From SMWD01 sp002729875 (lineage in GTDB: Bacteria; Pseudomonadota; Gammaproteobacteria; Steroidobacterales; GCA-2729495), in the NCBI GenBank assembly GCA_036010905.1, contig DASCMH010000036.1, forward strand, positions 1-64,000: a stretch of DNA of 64,000 nucleotides, read 5' to 3'. The notes beneath the pieces were generated by a model that saw nothing but the letters and a program-made list of their open reading frames with translations, was not told where the DNA came from and did not search any database. Below, one piece after another: positions 17,851 to 26,081 of the stretch (positions within the stretch are counted from its first letter, which is position 1; each line of letters begins with the position of its first letter). The translations under genes and the position numbers were made by a program.

Positions 17851-18946
17851 ATGGAAACCAACCAGATAAAAGCCAAAATCGCAGATCTGCAACAGCGAAG
17901 TACTGCCTTACGGGGGTATCTTTGACTTCGATGAAAAGCTAAACCGCCTGGCTGAGGTGGGTAAGGAACTTGAAAACCCGGATGTCTGGAATAATCCGGC
18001 GCTCGCAGAGGCGCTCGGCAAGGAACGCTCCGGGCTCGAAGCGGTAACTGAAAATATCGAGCGAGTTACCAATGTACTGGCCGAATCGGCTGAATTACTT
18101 GAGTTGGCCGAGGCCGAGGAAGATGAATCGACCCTGGCGGTGGTACAGGCTGATGTCAGTGGCATCGAAGCTGACATTGAAAAGCTTGAATTTCAGCGCA
18201 TGTTCAGTGGCAAGGCAGATGCTTCGAATGCTTTTGTCGATGTGCAGGCCGGATCCGGCGGTACCGAGGCTCAGGACTGGGCCGAGATGTTGTTGCGCAT
18301 GTATCTTAAATGGGCGGAGGCCAACGAATTTTCGACTGAACTGATCGAGATGTCACCGGGTGAAGTTGCCGGTATCAAGAGCGCGACAATACATGTTGTT
18401 GGAGAGTATGCTTTTGGCTGGTTGCGGACAGAGCTTGGTGTACATCGTCTGGTTCGCAAGTCACCATTTGATTCCGGGAATCGACGGCATACCTCGTTTG
18501 CGGCAATTTTTGTGTCGCCTGAGATCGATGATAACTTTGAAATTGAAATCAACCCGGCGGATCTGCGTATCGATGTATATCGCGCCAGTGGTGCCGGTGG
18601 TCAGCATGTCAATCGAACCGAGTCTGCGGTGCGCATTACTCACTTGCCTACCAATACAGTCGTGCAATGCCAGAATGATCGTTCACAGCACAAGAACAAG
18701 GCTACCGCGATGAAACAGCTGCGCGCCAAGCTCTACGAACTCGAAGAGCAGAAGCGCAGAACAGAGGCGCAGCAGGTTGAGGAAACGAAATCAGATATTG
18801 GCTGGGGCAGTCAAATTCGTTCCTATGTGCTCGATCAGTCGCGGATCAAGGACTTGCGTACTGGTGTCGAAACGGGCAATACGGAAGCGGTGTTGAATGG
18901 CGGGTTGAATCGCTTTATTGAAGAGAGTTTAAAGCAGGGTTTGTAA
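17851..18946 (+). CDS. prfB: Peptide chain release factor 2 (programmed +1 frameshift)
   Basis: Recognises UGA and UAA stop codons. Translation starts at the ATG at 17851, reads 24 codons to CTT at 17920-17922 and meets an in-frame TGA at 17923-17925. A +1 slip resumes at GAC (17924-17926), giving 364 residues in total, the usual RF2 length. The stop-recognition tripeptide SPF is in VRKSPFDSG, and the catalytic GGQ is in SGAGGQHVNRTES. This is the well-known autoregulation of RF2, not a mutation. The stop abuts lysS directly: a prfB-lysS pair. Confidence 0.97.
17911..17926 (+). promoter_or_regulatory. Programmed +1 frameshift site in prfB
   Basis: A Shine-Dalgarno-like GGGGG run lies three bases upstream of the slippery CTT TGA C. 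The layout matches the classical RF2 site (AGGGGGTATCTTTGAC in E. coli), with CGG in place of AGG. Low RF2 makes the ribosome pause at the UGA and slip. Confidence 0.95.
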
Positions 18947-20434
18947 ATGAATGACAGTATTTCCGAGCATCGGTTGATTGCCGAGCGGCGTAACAAGCTG
19001 AATGAACTGCGCGAACTCGGTTTTGCATTTCCCAACGGGCGTCGACGGACAGCCATGGCGGGTCAGCTGCTTGCAACTTATGGGGATCATGCGGCCGACA
19101 AGCTGGCGGAAAATGAGGTCGAGGTGAGCATGGGCGGTCGGCTTATGGCCAAGCGCGTTATGGGAAAGGCCAGTTTTGCCAAGCTGCAGGATCTTTCCGG
19201 ACAGATCCAGATCTTCGTGCAACGCGATACGGTATCCGCTGATGCCTACCAGGCTTTCAAGCGCTGGGACCTGGGGGATATTATCTGGGTGCGCGGCAAA
19301 GTGTTCCGGACCAAAACCGGTGAATTGTCCGTCAGGGCCGAGGAGATCGATCTGCTGACGAAATCGTTGCGTCCGCTGCCGGAAAAATTTCATGGCCTGA
19401 CTGATCAGGAAATGCGCTACCGGCAACGCTACGTCGACCTGATCATGAATGAAGAGTCGCGACAGGTATTTCGGGTGCGGGCCAGGGTTGTGCAATACAT
19501 TCGTTCTTACCTCGATACGATGGACTTTCTTGAAGTCGAGACGCCGATGATGCAGCCGATTCCAGGCGGCGCTGTCGCCAGGCCCTTTATCACCCATCAC
19601 AACACGCTCGATCGTGATTTGTATCTGCGCATCGCGCCCGAGCTATACCTGAAACGTCTCGTTGTGGGCGGCTTTGAACGTGTCTATGAAATCAATCGGA
19701 GTTTCCGTAATGAAGGCATATCAACGCGTCACAATCCCGAGTTTACGATGCTCGAACTGTATATGGCCTATGCCGATTATGAGATGTTGATTGATCTGAC
19801 CGAGAATCTGCTGCGTAGTCTCGCTGCATTGCTGTTCGAAGACAGTATCGTTACCTGTCAGGAGCGGCGCTATGATTTGTCAAATGCTTTCCGGCGTCTC
19901 AGTGTTATCGATGCGGTTGCCGAGTTTAATCCGAGCCTCGACAAGAACCGCTTGCGTGATGTTGAATACCTGCGTGAAGCTTGCAAGAACCTCGGTATTG
20001 AAACCGAAGACAGCCATGGCTCGGGTAAACTGTTGATTGAGATCTTTGAGAAAACGGTCGAAGACCGGTTGCTCGAGCCGACCTTTATAACCGGTTATCC
20101 GGCAGAGGTATCTCCCCTGGCCCGCCGCACAGATAGTGATGCCTGGTTGACGGATCGCTTCGAATTGTTCGTTGCCGGGCGTGAATTGGCCAACGGATTC
20201 TCCGAGTTGAATGATCCTGAAGATCAGGCCGAACGTTTCCGCGCCCAGGCGGCGCAAAAGGATGCCGGTGATAATGAGGCAATGTTTTACGATCAGGATT
20301 ACATCACGGCGCTGGAGTATGGCATGCCGCCGACGGCCGGGCTCGGTCTGGGCATTGATCGTCTCATAATGTTCCTGACCGACAGCGCGTCAATTCGTGA
20401 TGTGTTGCTGTTTCCGCTGTTGCGGGATGTCTAG
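18947..20434 (+). CDS. lysS: Lysyl-tRNA synthetase, class II
   Basis: Charges tRNA-Lys. 495 residues with an N-terminal OB-fold anticodon-binding domain (about residues 60-165) and a class II catalytic core: motif 2 FRNEGISTRHNPEF (near residue 255) and motif 3 GLGLGIDRLIMFLTD near the C-terminus. The ATG directly follows the prfB stop, so the two are translated from one message. Convergent with ygfZ, separated by 70 bases without a clear terminator. Confidence 0.98.
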   Translation: MNDSISEHRLIAERRNKLNELRELGFAFPNGRRRTAMAGQLLATYGDHAADKLAENEVEVSMGGRLMAKRVMGKASFAKLQDLSGQIQIFVQRDTVSADAYQAFKRWDLGDIIWVRGKVFRTKTGELSVRAEEIDLLTKSLRPLPEKFHGLTDQEMRYRQRYVDLIMNEESRQVFRVRARVVQYIRSYLDTMDFLEVETPMMQPIPGGAVARPFITHHNTLDRDLYLRIAPELYLKRLVVGGFERVYEINRSFRNEGISTRHNPEFTMLELYMAYADYEMLIDLTENLLRSLAALLFEDSIVTCQERRYDLSNAFRRLSVIDAVAEFNPSLDKNRLRDVEYLREACKNLGIETEDSHGSGKLLIEIFEKTVEDRLLEPTFITGYPAEVSPLARRTDSDAWLTDRFELFVAGRELANGFSELNDPEDQAERFRAQAAQKDAGDNEAMFYDQDYITALEYGMPPTAGLGLGIDRLIMFLTDSASIRDVLLFPLLRDV

Positions 20435-20504
20435 AAGCGGGGGCACACAGGTGAATTGTCGTGAGCCGGCCGGTTTCAGTGTAAGCGGGGAAAGGTGCGT
20501 TGCA

Positions 20505-21437
20505 TCATGTCAGTTCTCCCCCGATGCCCGGGTCTACCTGATACGGTAAAGGTTGCCGGTGCAATTCTACAGTTAGTGCCGGGTCGGCAAACCAGGGCCG
20601 ACCGGCCGCTTCGATTGGCAGGACGGCGAGTAATTCACCGCCTGTTTCCTGTTCACTGGAGATTGCCACTTTTCCGGTTGCGTTACCGGGTCCGTACAAA
20701 TCGGCCCCCGGCGGCAAATGAGTGGCCTGGTCTGTGCTGAATCGATACATCCGTCGCTTGATACGCCCGAGGTTCTGCGTACGAGCCACAATTTCCTGGC
20801 CGACGTAACAGCCTTTGTCGAAACTGATTGCATCGATCAGGTCGAGATTCAGCATTTGCGGCACGAAAAGTTCCTGGGTGGCAGCGACGATAAACGGCAG
20901 ACCGCTGCGAATCGATTGCAGTGTCCATGCCGATTCATCGGTGGGCTCGTATCCGGTTGTCTGACCAGCCGGACCAATCAGCCAGGCACGATCCGGATCG
21001 CCGTCAACACGCACAACAAGACTTTGCTCCGTGAGCAGGATTGGTTTGTTGCCAATCTGTTTGGTTTTTTGCGAAATTCGCAGTTGATCTTTACCGGCCA
21101 GGCCAAATAATCCGCTTATCGGGGTTGTGGAAATCACTATCTTGACATCCGCTCTGAGTACGAACATTTGTAGTCGTTTTGCTACATCCGCAATAATATC
21201 GGCCGGCAGCGGCCACCAGATTTCATCACCGGCAGCAATCAACTGGCCGGCGGCCAGCAACCGGCCTTTGGCCGAAGCCCAACCAGCGTGCGCGGTTCCG
21301 CTGGTTTTAAGTATCGCAAGGTCCTGGGTTAACTGGCCCTGCAGAAACTCGACGTGGTCGGCTCCGCTGATGACGAGCAGTTGGAAACCATTCAGTCGGG
21401 CAACGTCGACATTTTCCCCTGGCGTTTGTTTTGGCAT
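20505..21437 (-). CDS. ygfZ: tRNA-modifying/folate-binding protein YgfZ (IBA57-like)
   Basis: Folate-binding GCV-T-like protein that supports maintenance of some iron-sulfur enzymes; mitochondrial IBA57 is the relative. The family signature KGCYVGQEIVART is present near residue 216, with the conserved cysteine. I chose the ATG at 21437 (310 residues, MPKQTPGENVDVARL); an in-frame ATG at 21473 adds 12 residues. It is divergent from the SDHAF4-like gene and the succinate dehydrogenase operon. In E. coli ygfZ instead neighbours ygfX and sdhE, so this cluster gathers the same partners around their target enzyme. Confidence 0.93.
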   Translation of the reverse strand: MPKQTPGENVDVARLNGFQLLVISGADHVEFLQGQLTQDLAILKTSGTAHAGWASAKGRLLAAGQLIAAGDEIWWPLPADIIADVAKRLQMFVLRADVKIVISTTPISGLFGLAGKDQLRISQKTKQIGNKPILLTEQSLVVRVDGDPDRAWLIGPAGQTTGYEPTDESAWTLQSIRSGLPFIVAATQELFVPQMLNLDLIDAISFDKGCYVGQEIVARTQNLGRIKRRMYRFSTDQATHLPPGADLYGPGNATGKVAISSEQETGGELLAVLPIEAAGRPWFADPALTVELHRQPLPYQVDPGIGGELT

Positions 21438-21491
21438 GTAAGGCTTACCTGCGTGCTGAAAGTCTGTGTTCATTCTGGCACACTAGCGCAT

Positions 21492-21704
21492 ATGTCAGAA
21501 CCTGTTTTAACACAGAAAAAGCCTGCGGTACCCGGAACAATAGCGGTCGATGCGGATACTCATTTAGTTGCATCCGACAGTAATCCGGAGTGTTCAGCAG
21601 AACCGGGGGATGCGGAGCGGCCGCGGGAACTGGGAGGGCCTGCTGGCCCCGATCCGACCCGTTACGGCGACTGGGAGCGTAAGGGGCGTTGCATCGATTT
21701 CTAG
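21492..21704 (+). CDS. SDHAF4-like succinate dehydrogenase assembly factor (DUF1674)
   Basis: 70 residues. The N-terminal two thirds are low-complexity and acidic. The C-terminal end, ELGGPAGPDPTRYGDWERKG then RCIDF, is the diagnostic DUF1674/SDHAF4 tail. In mitochondria SDHAF4 binds flavinylated SdhA and helps it join SdhB. The ATG at 21492 is chosen because upstream codons of the frame have no homology and overlap ygfZ. It lies 115 bases upstream of sdhC on the same strand, which strongly supports a role in assembling this enzyme. Family known mostly from alphaproteobacteria and mitochondria. Confidence 0.88.
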   Translation: MSEPVLTQKKPAVPGTIAVDADTHLVASDSNPECSAEPGDAERPRELGGPAGPDPTRYGDWERKGRCIDF

Positions 21705-21705
21705 C

Positions 21706-21727
21706 CTTGGTCTTTAAAGTAACCAAG
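21706..21727. repeat. Inverted repeat just after the SDHAF4-like gene
   Basis: CTTGGT and ACCAAG around CTTTAAAGTA. No T run follows, so it may be an operator for the sdh operon or a weak hairpin. Position in the 115-base leader of sdhC. Confidence 0.4.
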
Positions 21728-21819
21728 CCAACATTGTTCGTGCCGAGCCGCGTGTCGTTCGTGACAGGCGGTCCGGTCAGTTTTTGAGATTGACTAACAG
21801 ATTTTTAAGGGTGTAGCTC

Positions 21820-22203
21820 ATGGCGCATAGTGATCGGCCTCTATCACCGCATTTAGCTATCTATCGATGGAAGATCAGCAACACGCTGTCCATCATACAT
21901 CGGATGACCGGAGTCGCATTGTCCTTTGGCGCGCTTGCGCTGGTCAGCTGGCTTTTATCAATACTCGCCGGGCAAGGTTATTATTCGCTGGTCAACGATT
22001 TGTTCGACAGCTTCATTGGGCGTTTTGCACTGTTTGGCTGGACGTTCTGCTTTTTCTATCATTTGAGCAACGGCATACGGCATATGTGCTGGGATGTCGG
22101 CAAGGGCTTTGACCGGTTGCAGGCCCAGCAAAGCGGCATATTGGTCCTGGCTGTGGCGCTTATTTTGACAGTTGGCCTGTGGGCCATCGTACTGGCCGGA
22201 TAA
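21820..22203 (+). CDS. sdhC: Succinate dehydrogenase cytochrome b556 subunit
   Basis: Membrane anchor of complex II. 127 residues with three membrane spans. The N-terminal RPLSPHLAIYRW and SIIHRMTG are quinone-site signatures. YHLSNGIRHMCWDVG (near residue 84) carries histidines of the haem region and reads much like mitochondrial SDHC (NGIRHLMWD). A leader of 115 bases precedes it. sdhD follows after 12 bases in the same operon. Confidence 0.95.
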   Translation: MAHSDRPLSPHLAIYRWKISNTLSIIHRMTGVALSFGALALVSWLLSILAGQGYYSLVNDLFDSFIGRFALFGWTFCFFYHLSNGIRHMCWDVGKGFDRLQAQQSGILVLAVALILTVGLWAIVLAG

Positions 22204-22215
22204 AGAGGTTTTGTT

Positions 22216-22599
22216 ATGAGTCTCCAGTCTCCATTGGGTAAGGCATTAGGACACGGGTCGGCTAAAACCGGGCTTGATCATTGGCTGGCGCAGCGATCTA
22301 CCGCCATTGCCCTGGTGCCGCTTGGCCTGTGGTTTACCGTTTCGCTGCTGTTGCTTCCCCACGGCAGCCATGAATTCGTAGTGGCCTGGGTTGCCGAGCC
22401 GCTGAATGCGATTCTGTTGATCCTGCTGGTCATTGCGCTGGTTTATCACTCGATGGTCGGTCTGCAGGTGATTGTTGAAGATTATGTACAGGGTGGGCTC
22501 GGCTACCTGACGATGATTACCGTTCAGTTTGTCCATATCCTGCTGGTGGTGGCGGGTATCTACTCGATCATCGTCATTTCTCTGGGAGCAGGTCAATGA
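22216..22599 (+). CDS. sdhD: Succinate dehydrogenase hydrophobic anchor subunit
   Basis: Second membrane anchor of complex II, 127 residues, three spans. VYHSMVGLQVIVEDYV (near residue 75) supplies the second haem-ligand histidine and the ubiquinone-site region; the GLQVIVEDY form is that of alphaproteobacterial SdhD. The N-terminus (SPLGKALGHGSAKTG) also matches that type. The stop overlaps the sdhA start by four bases. Confidence 0.93.
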   Translation: MSLQSPLGKALGHGSAKTGLDHWLAQRSTAIALVPLGLWFTVSLLLLPHGSHEFVVAWVAEPLNAILLILLVIALVYHSMVGLQVIVEDYVQGGLGYLTMITVQFVHILLVVAGIYSIIVISLGAGQ

Positions 22600-24383
22600 C
22601 CGGTGATTACACTTTTATAGACCACAGCTACGATGTCGTCGTTGTCGGCGCCGGTGGCGCCGGGTTGCGGGCAACTTTCGGGATGGCTGAGGCAGGTCTG
22701 AGTACCGCTTGTATTACCAAGGTTTTTCCAACCCGCAGTCACACAGTTGCTGCGCAGGGTGGTATCAGCGCTGCGCTGGGTAACATGGGTGAAGATGACT
22801 GGCGCTGGCATATGTATGACACGGTCAAGGGATCCGACTGGCTCGGCGACCAGGATGCGATCGAATACATGTGCAAGGAGGCACCGGATGCGATTATAGA
22901 ACTTGAACACTATGGCGTGCCATTTTCGCGGACCGAGGAAGGCAAGATTTACCAGCGACCGTTTGGCGGCATGACGACGCGCTTTGGAGAGGGCACTGCA
23001 CAGCGAACCTGTGCCGCGGCAGACAGAACCGGGCATGCAATGTTGCACACGCTCTACCAGCAGTCACTTCAGCACGATGCGACTTTTTATATTGAGTTCT
23101 TTGCTATCGACCTGATAATGGAAGACGGCGAGTGTCGCGGCGTCATCGCTGTCGATATGGCCGAGGGTACGGTGCATCGTTTCCGTGCCCGGCGCGTCGT
23201 ACTTGCAACCGGAGGTTACGGACGGGCATTTTTCTCTTGTACTTCGGCGCATACCTGTACCGGTGACGGCAATGCAATGGTATTGCGTGCCGGTTTGCCA
23301 CTCCAGGATATGGAGTTTATCCAGTTCCACCCGACCGGCATTTACGGTGCAGGATGCCTGATAACTGAGGGCGCGCGCGGCGAGGGTGGTTACCTGACGA
23401 ATTCCGATGGCGAGCGTTTCATGGAGCGCTATGCGCCAAATGCCAAGGATCTCGCTTCGCGGGACGTGGTCAGCCGTTCAATGACGATAGAAATTCGTGA
23501 AGGGCGTGGTGTGGGGCCTCAGCAGGATCATGTCCATCTGCACCTGGAGCATCTGGGTCCGGAAGTCATCGAGGAACGTTTGCCCGGCATTGCCGAGTCG
23601 GCACGAATTTTTGCCGGTATTAATGTAGCCAAGGAACCGATACCGGTTCTGCCGACCGTGCACTACAACATGGGCGGTATCCCTACCAATCGTTATGCTG
23701 AGGCTTTAACGCTGGATGCTGAGGGCAATGAAACGGTCGTGCCGGGGTTGATGGCGGTTGGTGAGGCTGCCTGTGTCTCTGTCCACGGTGCTAATCGGCT
23801 TGGTTCAAATTCATTGCTCGACCTGGTTGTATTCGGGCGGGCTGCTGCGCATCGTTGCGCACAACTGCTGGATGCCGGTGAACGCCAGCGCCCCCTGGCA
23901 GCGGATGCGGGTAACAGTGCAGTCGAACGACTGGACCGGTTGCGCTACGCGGACGGTTCACGATCCACGGCCGAGGTTCGGCTTGAGATGCAGCGAACCA
24001 TGCAGACACATGCGGCAGTATTCCGGACCGGCGAAGTATTACAGGAAGGCATTAAGAATCTTTTGCAAACCTTTGATTCATTTACTGATATTAAAGTATC
24101 AGATCGAAGCATGATCTGGAATACTGATTTGATTGAAACCCTCGAACTCGACAACCTGCTGTTACAGGCGATGACCACGATCGTATCGGCCGAGAACCGG
24201 AAAGAGAGTCGCGGGGCGCAGGCGCGTGAAGATTTTCCTGATCGTGATGACGAGAACTGGATGAAGCACACGCTTTCGTGGATTGATCCCAAGGGTTCGG
24301 TGCGGCTCGATTACCGCCCCGTGCATCTCCAGACGCTGACTGATGAAGTAGAGACCGTGCCGCCGAAGGCGCGCGTGTACTGA
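22596..24383 (+). CDS. sdhA: Succinate dehydrogenase flavoprotein subunit
   Basis: Oxidises succinate to fumarate with covalently bound FAD. 595 residues. The FAD-binding VVVGAGGAGLRA is near residue 14, the FAD-linking histidine is in RSHTVAAQGG, and catalytic residues lie in FHPTGIYGAGCLITEG and NMGGIPTN. The long stretches FPTRSHTVAAQGG, DTVKGSDWLGDQDAI and RDVVSRSMT read almost like mitochondrial SDHA rather than the E. coli enzyme. ATGA overlap with sdhD. sdhB follows after 33 bases. Confidence 0.98.
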   Translation: MTGDYTFIDHSYDVVVVGAGGAGLRATFGMAEAGLSTACITKVFPTRSHTVAAQGGISAALGNMGEDDWRWHMYDTVKGSDWLGDQDAIEYMCKEAPDAIIELEHYGVPFSRTEEGKIYQRPFGGMTTRFGEGTAQRTCAAADRTGHAMLHTLYQQSLQHDATFYIEFFAIDLIMEDGECRGVIAVDMAEGTVHRFRARRVVLATGGYGRAFFSCTSAHTCTGDGNAMVLRAGLPLQDMEFIQFHPTGIYGAGCLITEGARGEGGYLTNSDGERFMERYAPNAKDLASRDVVSRSMTIEIREGRGVGPQQDHVHLHLEHLGPEVIEERLPGIAESARIFAGINVAKEPIPVLPTVHYNMGGIPTNRYAEALTLDAEGNETVVPGLMAVGEAACVSVHGANRLGSNSLLDLVVFGRAAAHRCAQLLDAGERQRPLAADAGNSAVERLDRLRYADGSRSTAEVRLEMQRTMQTHAAVFRTGEVLQEGIKNLLQTFDSFTDIKVSDRSMIWNTDLIETLELDNLLLQAMTTIVSAENRKESRGAQAREDFPDRDDENWMKHTLSWIDPKGSVRLDYRPVHLQTLTDEVETVPPKARVY

Positions 24384-24416
24384 TTTTTTTGCATATGAGG
24401 ACGACGAGGCTTACGC

Positions 24417-25199
24417 ATGGCCCAATTTAATCTCCCACCTAATTCACGGGTACAGAAAGGCAAAACATTTGCGGCACCCGCCGGGGCGAAGAATGTGCGG
24501 CGTTTCGAGATTTATCGCTACGATCCTGACAGCGGTGAAAATCCGCGCATGGATAAGTTCGACATCGATCTTGCGGAGTGTGGGCCGATGATTCTTGATG
24601 CGATGCTCAAGATCAAGGACGAGGTTGATCCGACCCTGACGTTCCGCAGATCATGCCGCGAGGGCATTTGCGGCTCATGTGCGATGAATATCGACGGCAC
24701 TAATACACTGGCCTGTACGCTTGCTATCGAAGACATCAAGGGTGATGTCACCATCAACCCGCTGCCGCACCTGGCGGTGGTCAAGGATCTGGTGCCGGAT
24801 CTGACGCATTTCTATGCGCAGTACGCTTCCATCAAGCCCTGGTTGCAGACCCGGACACCAGCACCACCGGATAGTGAGCGGTTACAGTCCAAGGAAGAGC
24901 AGGAACTCATTAATACGCCCTCGGCCTGTATTCTGTGCGCCTGCTGCTCGACCAGTTGCCCCAGCTATTGGTGGAACAGCGATCGTTACCTTGGGCCCTC
25001 TGCCTTGCTGGCCACCTACCGGTGGCTGGTTGACTCGCGGGATGAGGCAACCGGTGAGCGGCTCGACGAACTTGAGGATCCGTTTCGACTGTATCGCTGC
25101 CACACGATCATGAACTGTACCTATGCATGCCCGAAGGATCTGAACCCGGCAAAAGCGATTGCCGAGATTAAAAAGATGCTTGTCGAGCGAAGGCTGTAA
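24417..25199 (+). CDS. sdhB: Succinate dehydrogenase iron-sulfur subunit
   Basis: Passes electrons from the flavin to ubiquinone. 260 residues with cysteines for the 2Fe-2S cluster (CREGICGSCAM, then C in NTLAC), the 4Fe-4S cluster (CILCACCSTSCPSYWWN) and the 3Fe-4S cluster (CHTIMNCTYACPKDLNP). The Trp in SYWWN is a quinone-site residue. The L-Y-R region (FRLYRCHT) may aid cluster delivery. Last structural gene of the operon. sdhE follows after 31 bases. Confidence 0.98.
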   Translation: MAQFNLPPNSRVQKGKTFAAPAGAKNVRRFEIYRYDPDSGENPRMDKFDIDLAECGPMILDAMLKIKDEVDPTLTFRRSCREGICGSCAMNIDGTNTLACTLAIEDIKGDVTINPLPHLAVVKDLVPDLTHFYAQYASIKPWLQTRTPAPPDSERLQSKEEQELINTPSACILCACCSTSCPSYWWNSDRYLGPSALLATYRWLVDSRDEATGERLDELEDPFRLYRCHTIMNCTYACPKDLNPAKAIAEIKKMLVERRL

Positions 25200-25230
25200 G
25201 GGAATTGCGTTCCGCTGAGCGGGTGGCGGG

Positions 25231-25488
25231 ATGAGTTCGGCGCATCGATCGCGGCTTGAATGGCGCTGTCGGCGGGGCATGCGCGAACTCGATGTGATCC
25301 TGATGCGTTACATGAAACACCATTACGATGGCGCGGGGCAGACCGAAAAAGCGTCATTTGAAACGCTCTTATCTTTACAGGATCCGGAGATATACGACTT
25401 GCTGACCGGGCGTATCCTCGCCGAGGATGAAGATATACGTCATGTTATCCAACGGATTCTTGCAAATTCTCGACCTGAAAATCATTAG
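25231..25488 (+). CDS. sdhE: FAD assembly factor SdhE
   Basis: 85-residue protein that promotes covalent flavinylation of SdhA. The RRGMRELDVIL block (near residue 14) contains the conserved RGxxE needed for activity. Located directly after sdhB, which is a fitting position; in E. coli the gene (ygfY) lies away from the sdh operon. An ORF for a YgfX-like protein overlaps its 3' end. Confidence 0.95.
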   Translation: MSSAHRSRLEWRCRRGMRELDVILMRYMKHHYDGAGQTEKASFETLLSLQDPEIYDLLTGRILAEDEDIRHVIQRILANSRPENH

Positions 25489-25780
25489 CCTGCCGCGGTT
25501 TTTGCGCTTCGGGTGGCCTGCGCATCGGCATATCAACCGGGTAGTGGCCCAATCGACCGGGTCATGGAACTTGTTTGTCTCTGACGGGCGTTGTCTTGAT
25601 GCCCGACTGGTTAGTAGTTGGGTACTGGCCAACGGCCTGTTACTTGGGTTGCGTTGGCAGACTGCGGATGGCCGGTGTTTTGCCGCTGTCACCAGCATTC
25701 GCCTGCAAGCGCCAATTACCGGTCGACGGCTGCTCACGCGACTCAGATGGCCGCTGTTTGAGTCTGCTACGGTCGCCTGA
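25427..25780 (+). CDS. YgfX/CptA-like protein lacking the usual N-terminal membrane hairpin
   Basis: Overlaps the end of sdhE, as ygfX does in many gammaproteobacteria. 117 residues from the ATG at 25427, or 112 from the ATG at 25442. The part from about residue 30 on resembles the soluble half of YgfX: an INR motif, WNLFVSDGR, WVLANGLLLGLRW and a final RRLLTRLRW. Typical YgfX has two membrane spans before this; here they are missing and no room exists upstream. It may be a shortened gene or a divergent one. Function of YgfX is unclear (proposed toxin of a pair with SdhE, disputed). Confidence 0.6.
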   Translation: MKIYVMLSNGFLQILDLKIISLPRFLRFGWPAHRHINRVVAQSTGSWNLFVSDGRCLDARLVSSWVLANGLLLGLRWQTADGRCFAAVTSIRLQAPITGRRLLTRLRWPLFESATVA

Positions 25781-26081
25781 TTTTTTTCCGGAGCAGATCC
25801 GCATCGCGTCCAAGCTTGTTGTTTCGGTGGTTCACCGGTAACTTTCCGCCCTCATCGCTGTGTCTTGCGCTGATTGTTGTATCCTGTTTGTGACCATCGG
25901 GACTTTAAAAACCGCAGGCGGTGAGCAATTTGTGCTGAAAAGGTGGCGGTCATGTACTGTGACTGAGAGGGTATTGCCAGTACAATTCAGACCGTCAGAT
26001 CGTCAGACCGTGCTGAAGCAACCGGTCAGGGGACAGACCTTGTTTCCCCATAATGTTCCTGCAGGCTAGGATTGCCCCTTA
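25781..26081. other. Non-coding gap upstream of lepA
   Basis: About 300 bases. A short frame (25860-26069) has no recognisable homology and is probably chance. Three tandem 8-base units lie at 25988-26011. In Pseudomonas-type genomes this interval holds nadB, rpoE, mucABCD-like genes before lepA; none is present. No confident promoter seen, although lepA probably needs one here. Confidence 0.6.
25988..26011. repeat. Three tandem 8-base repeats upstream of lepA
   Basis: CAGACCGT, CAGATCGT, CAGACCGT in direct tandem, ending 70 bases before the lepA ATG. One mismatch in the middle copy. May be chance or a small operator array. Confidence 0.45.

Noticed and set aside
17851..17925. Short frame ending in TGA before the main prfB frame, looking like a pseudogene
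   Set aside because: The TGA lies in a canonical RF2 programmed frameshift site, so the gene is functional.
25860..26069. 69-codon frame upstream of lepA
   Set aside because: No recognisable homology, no good ribosome site, lies in a probable promoter region.
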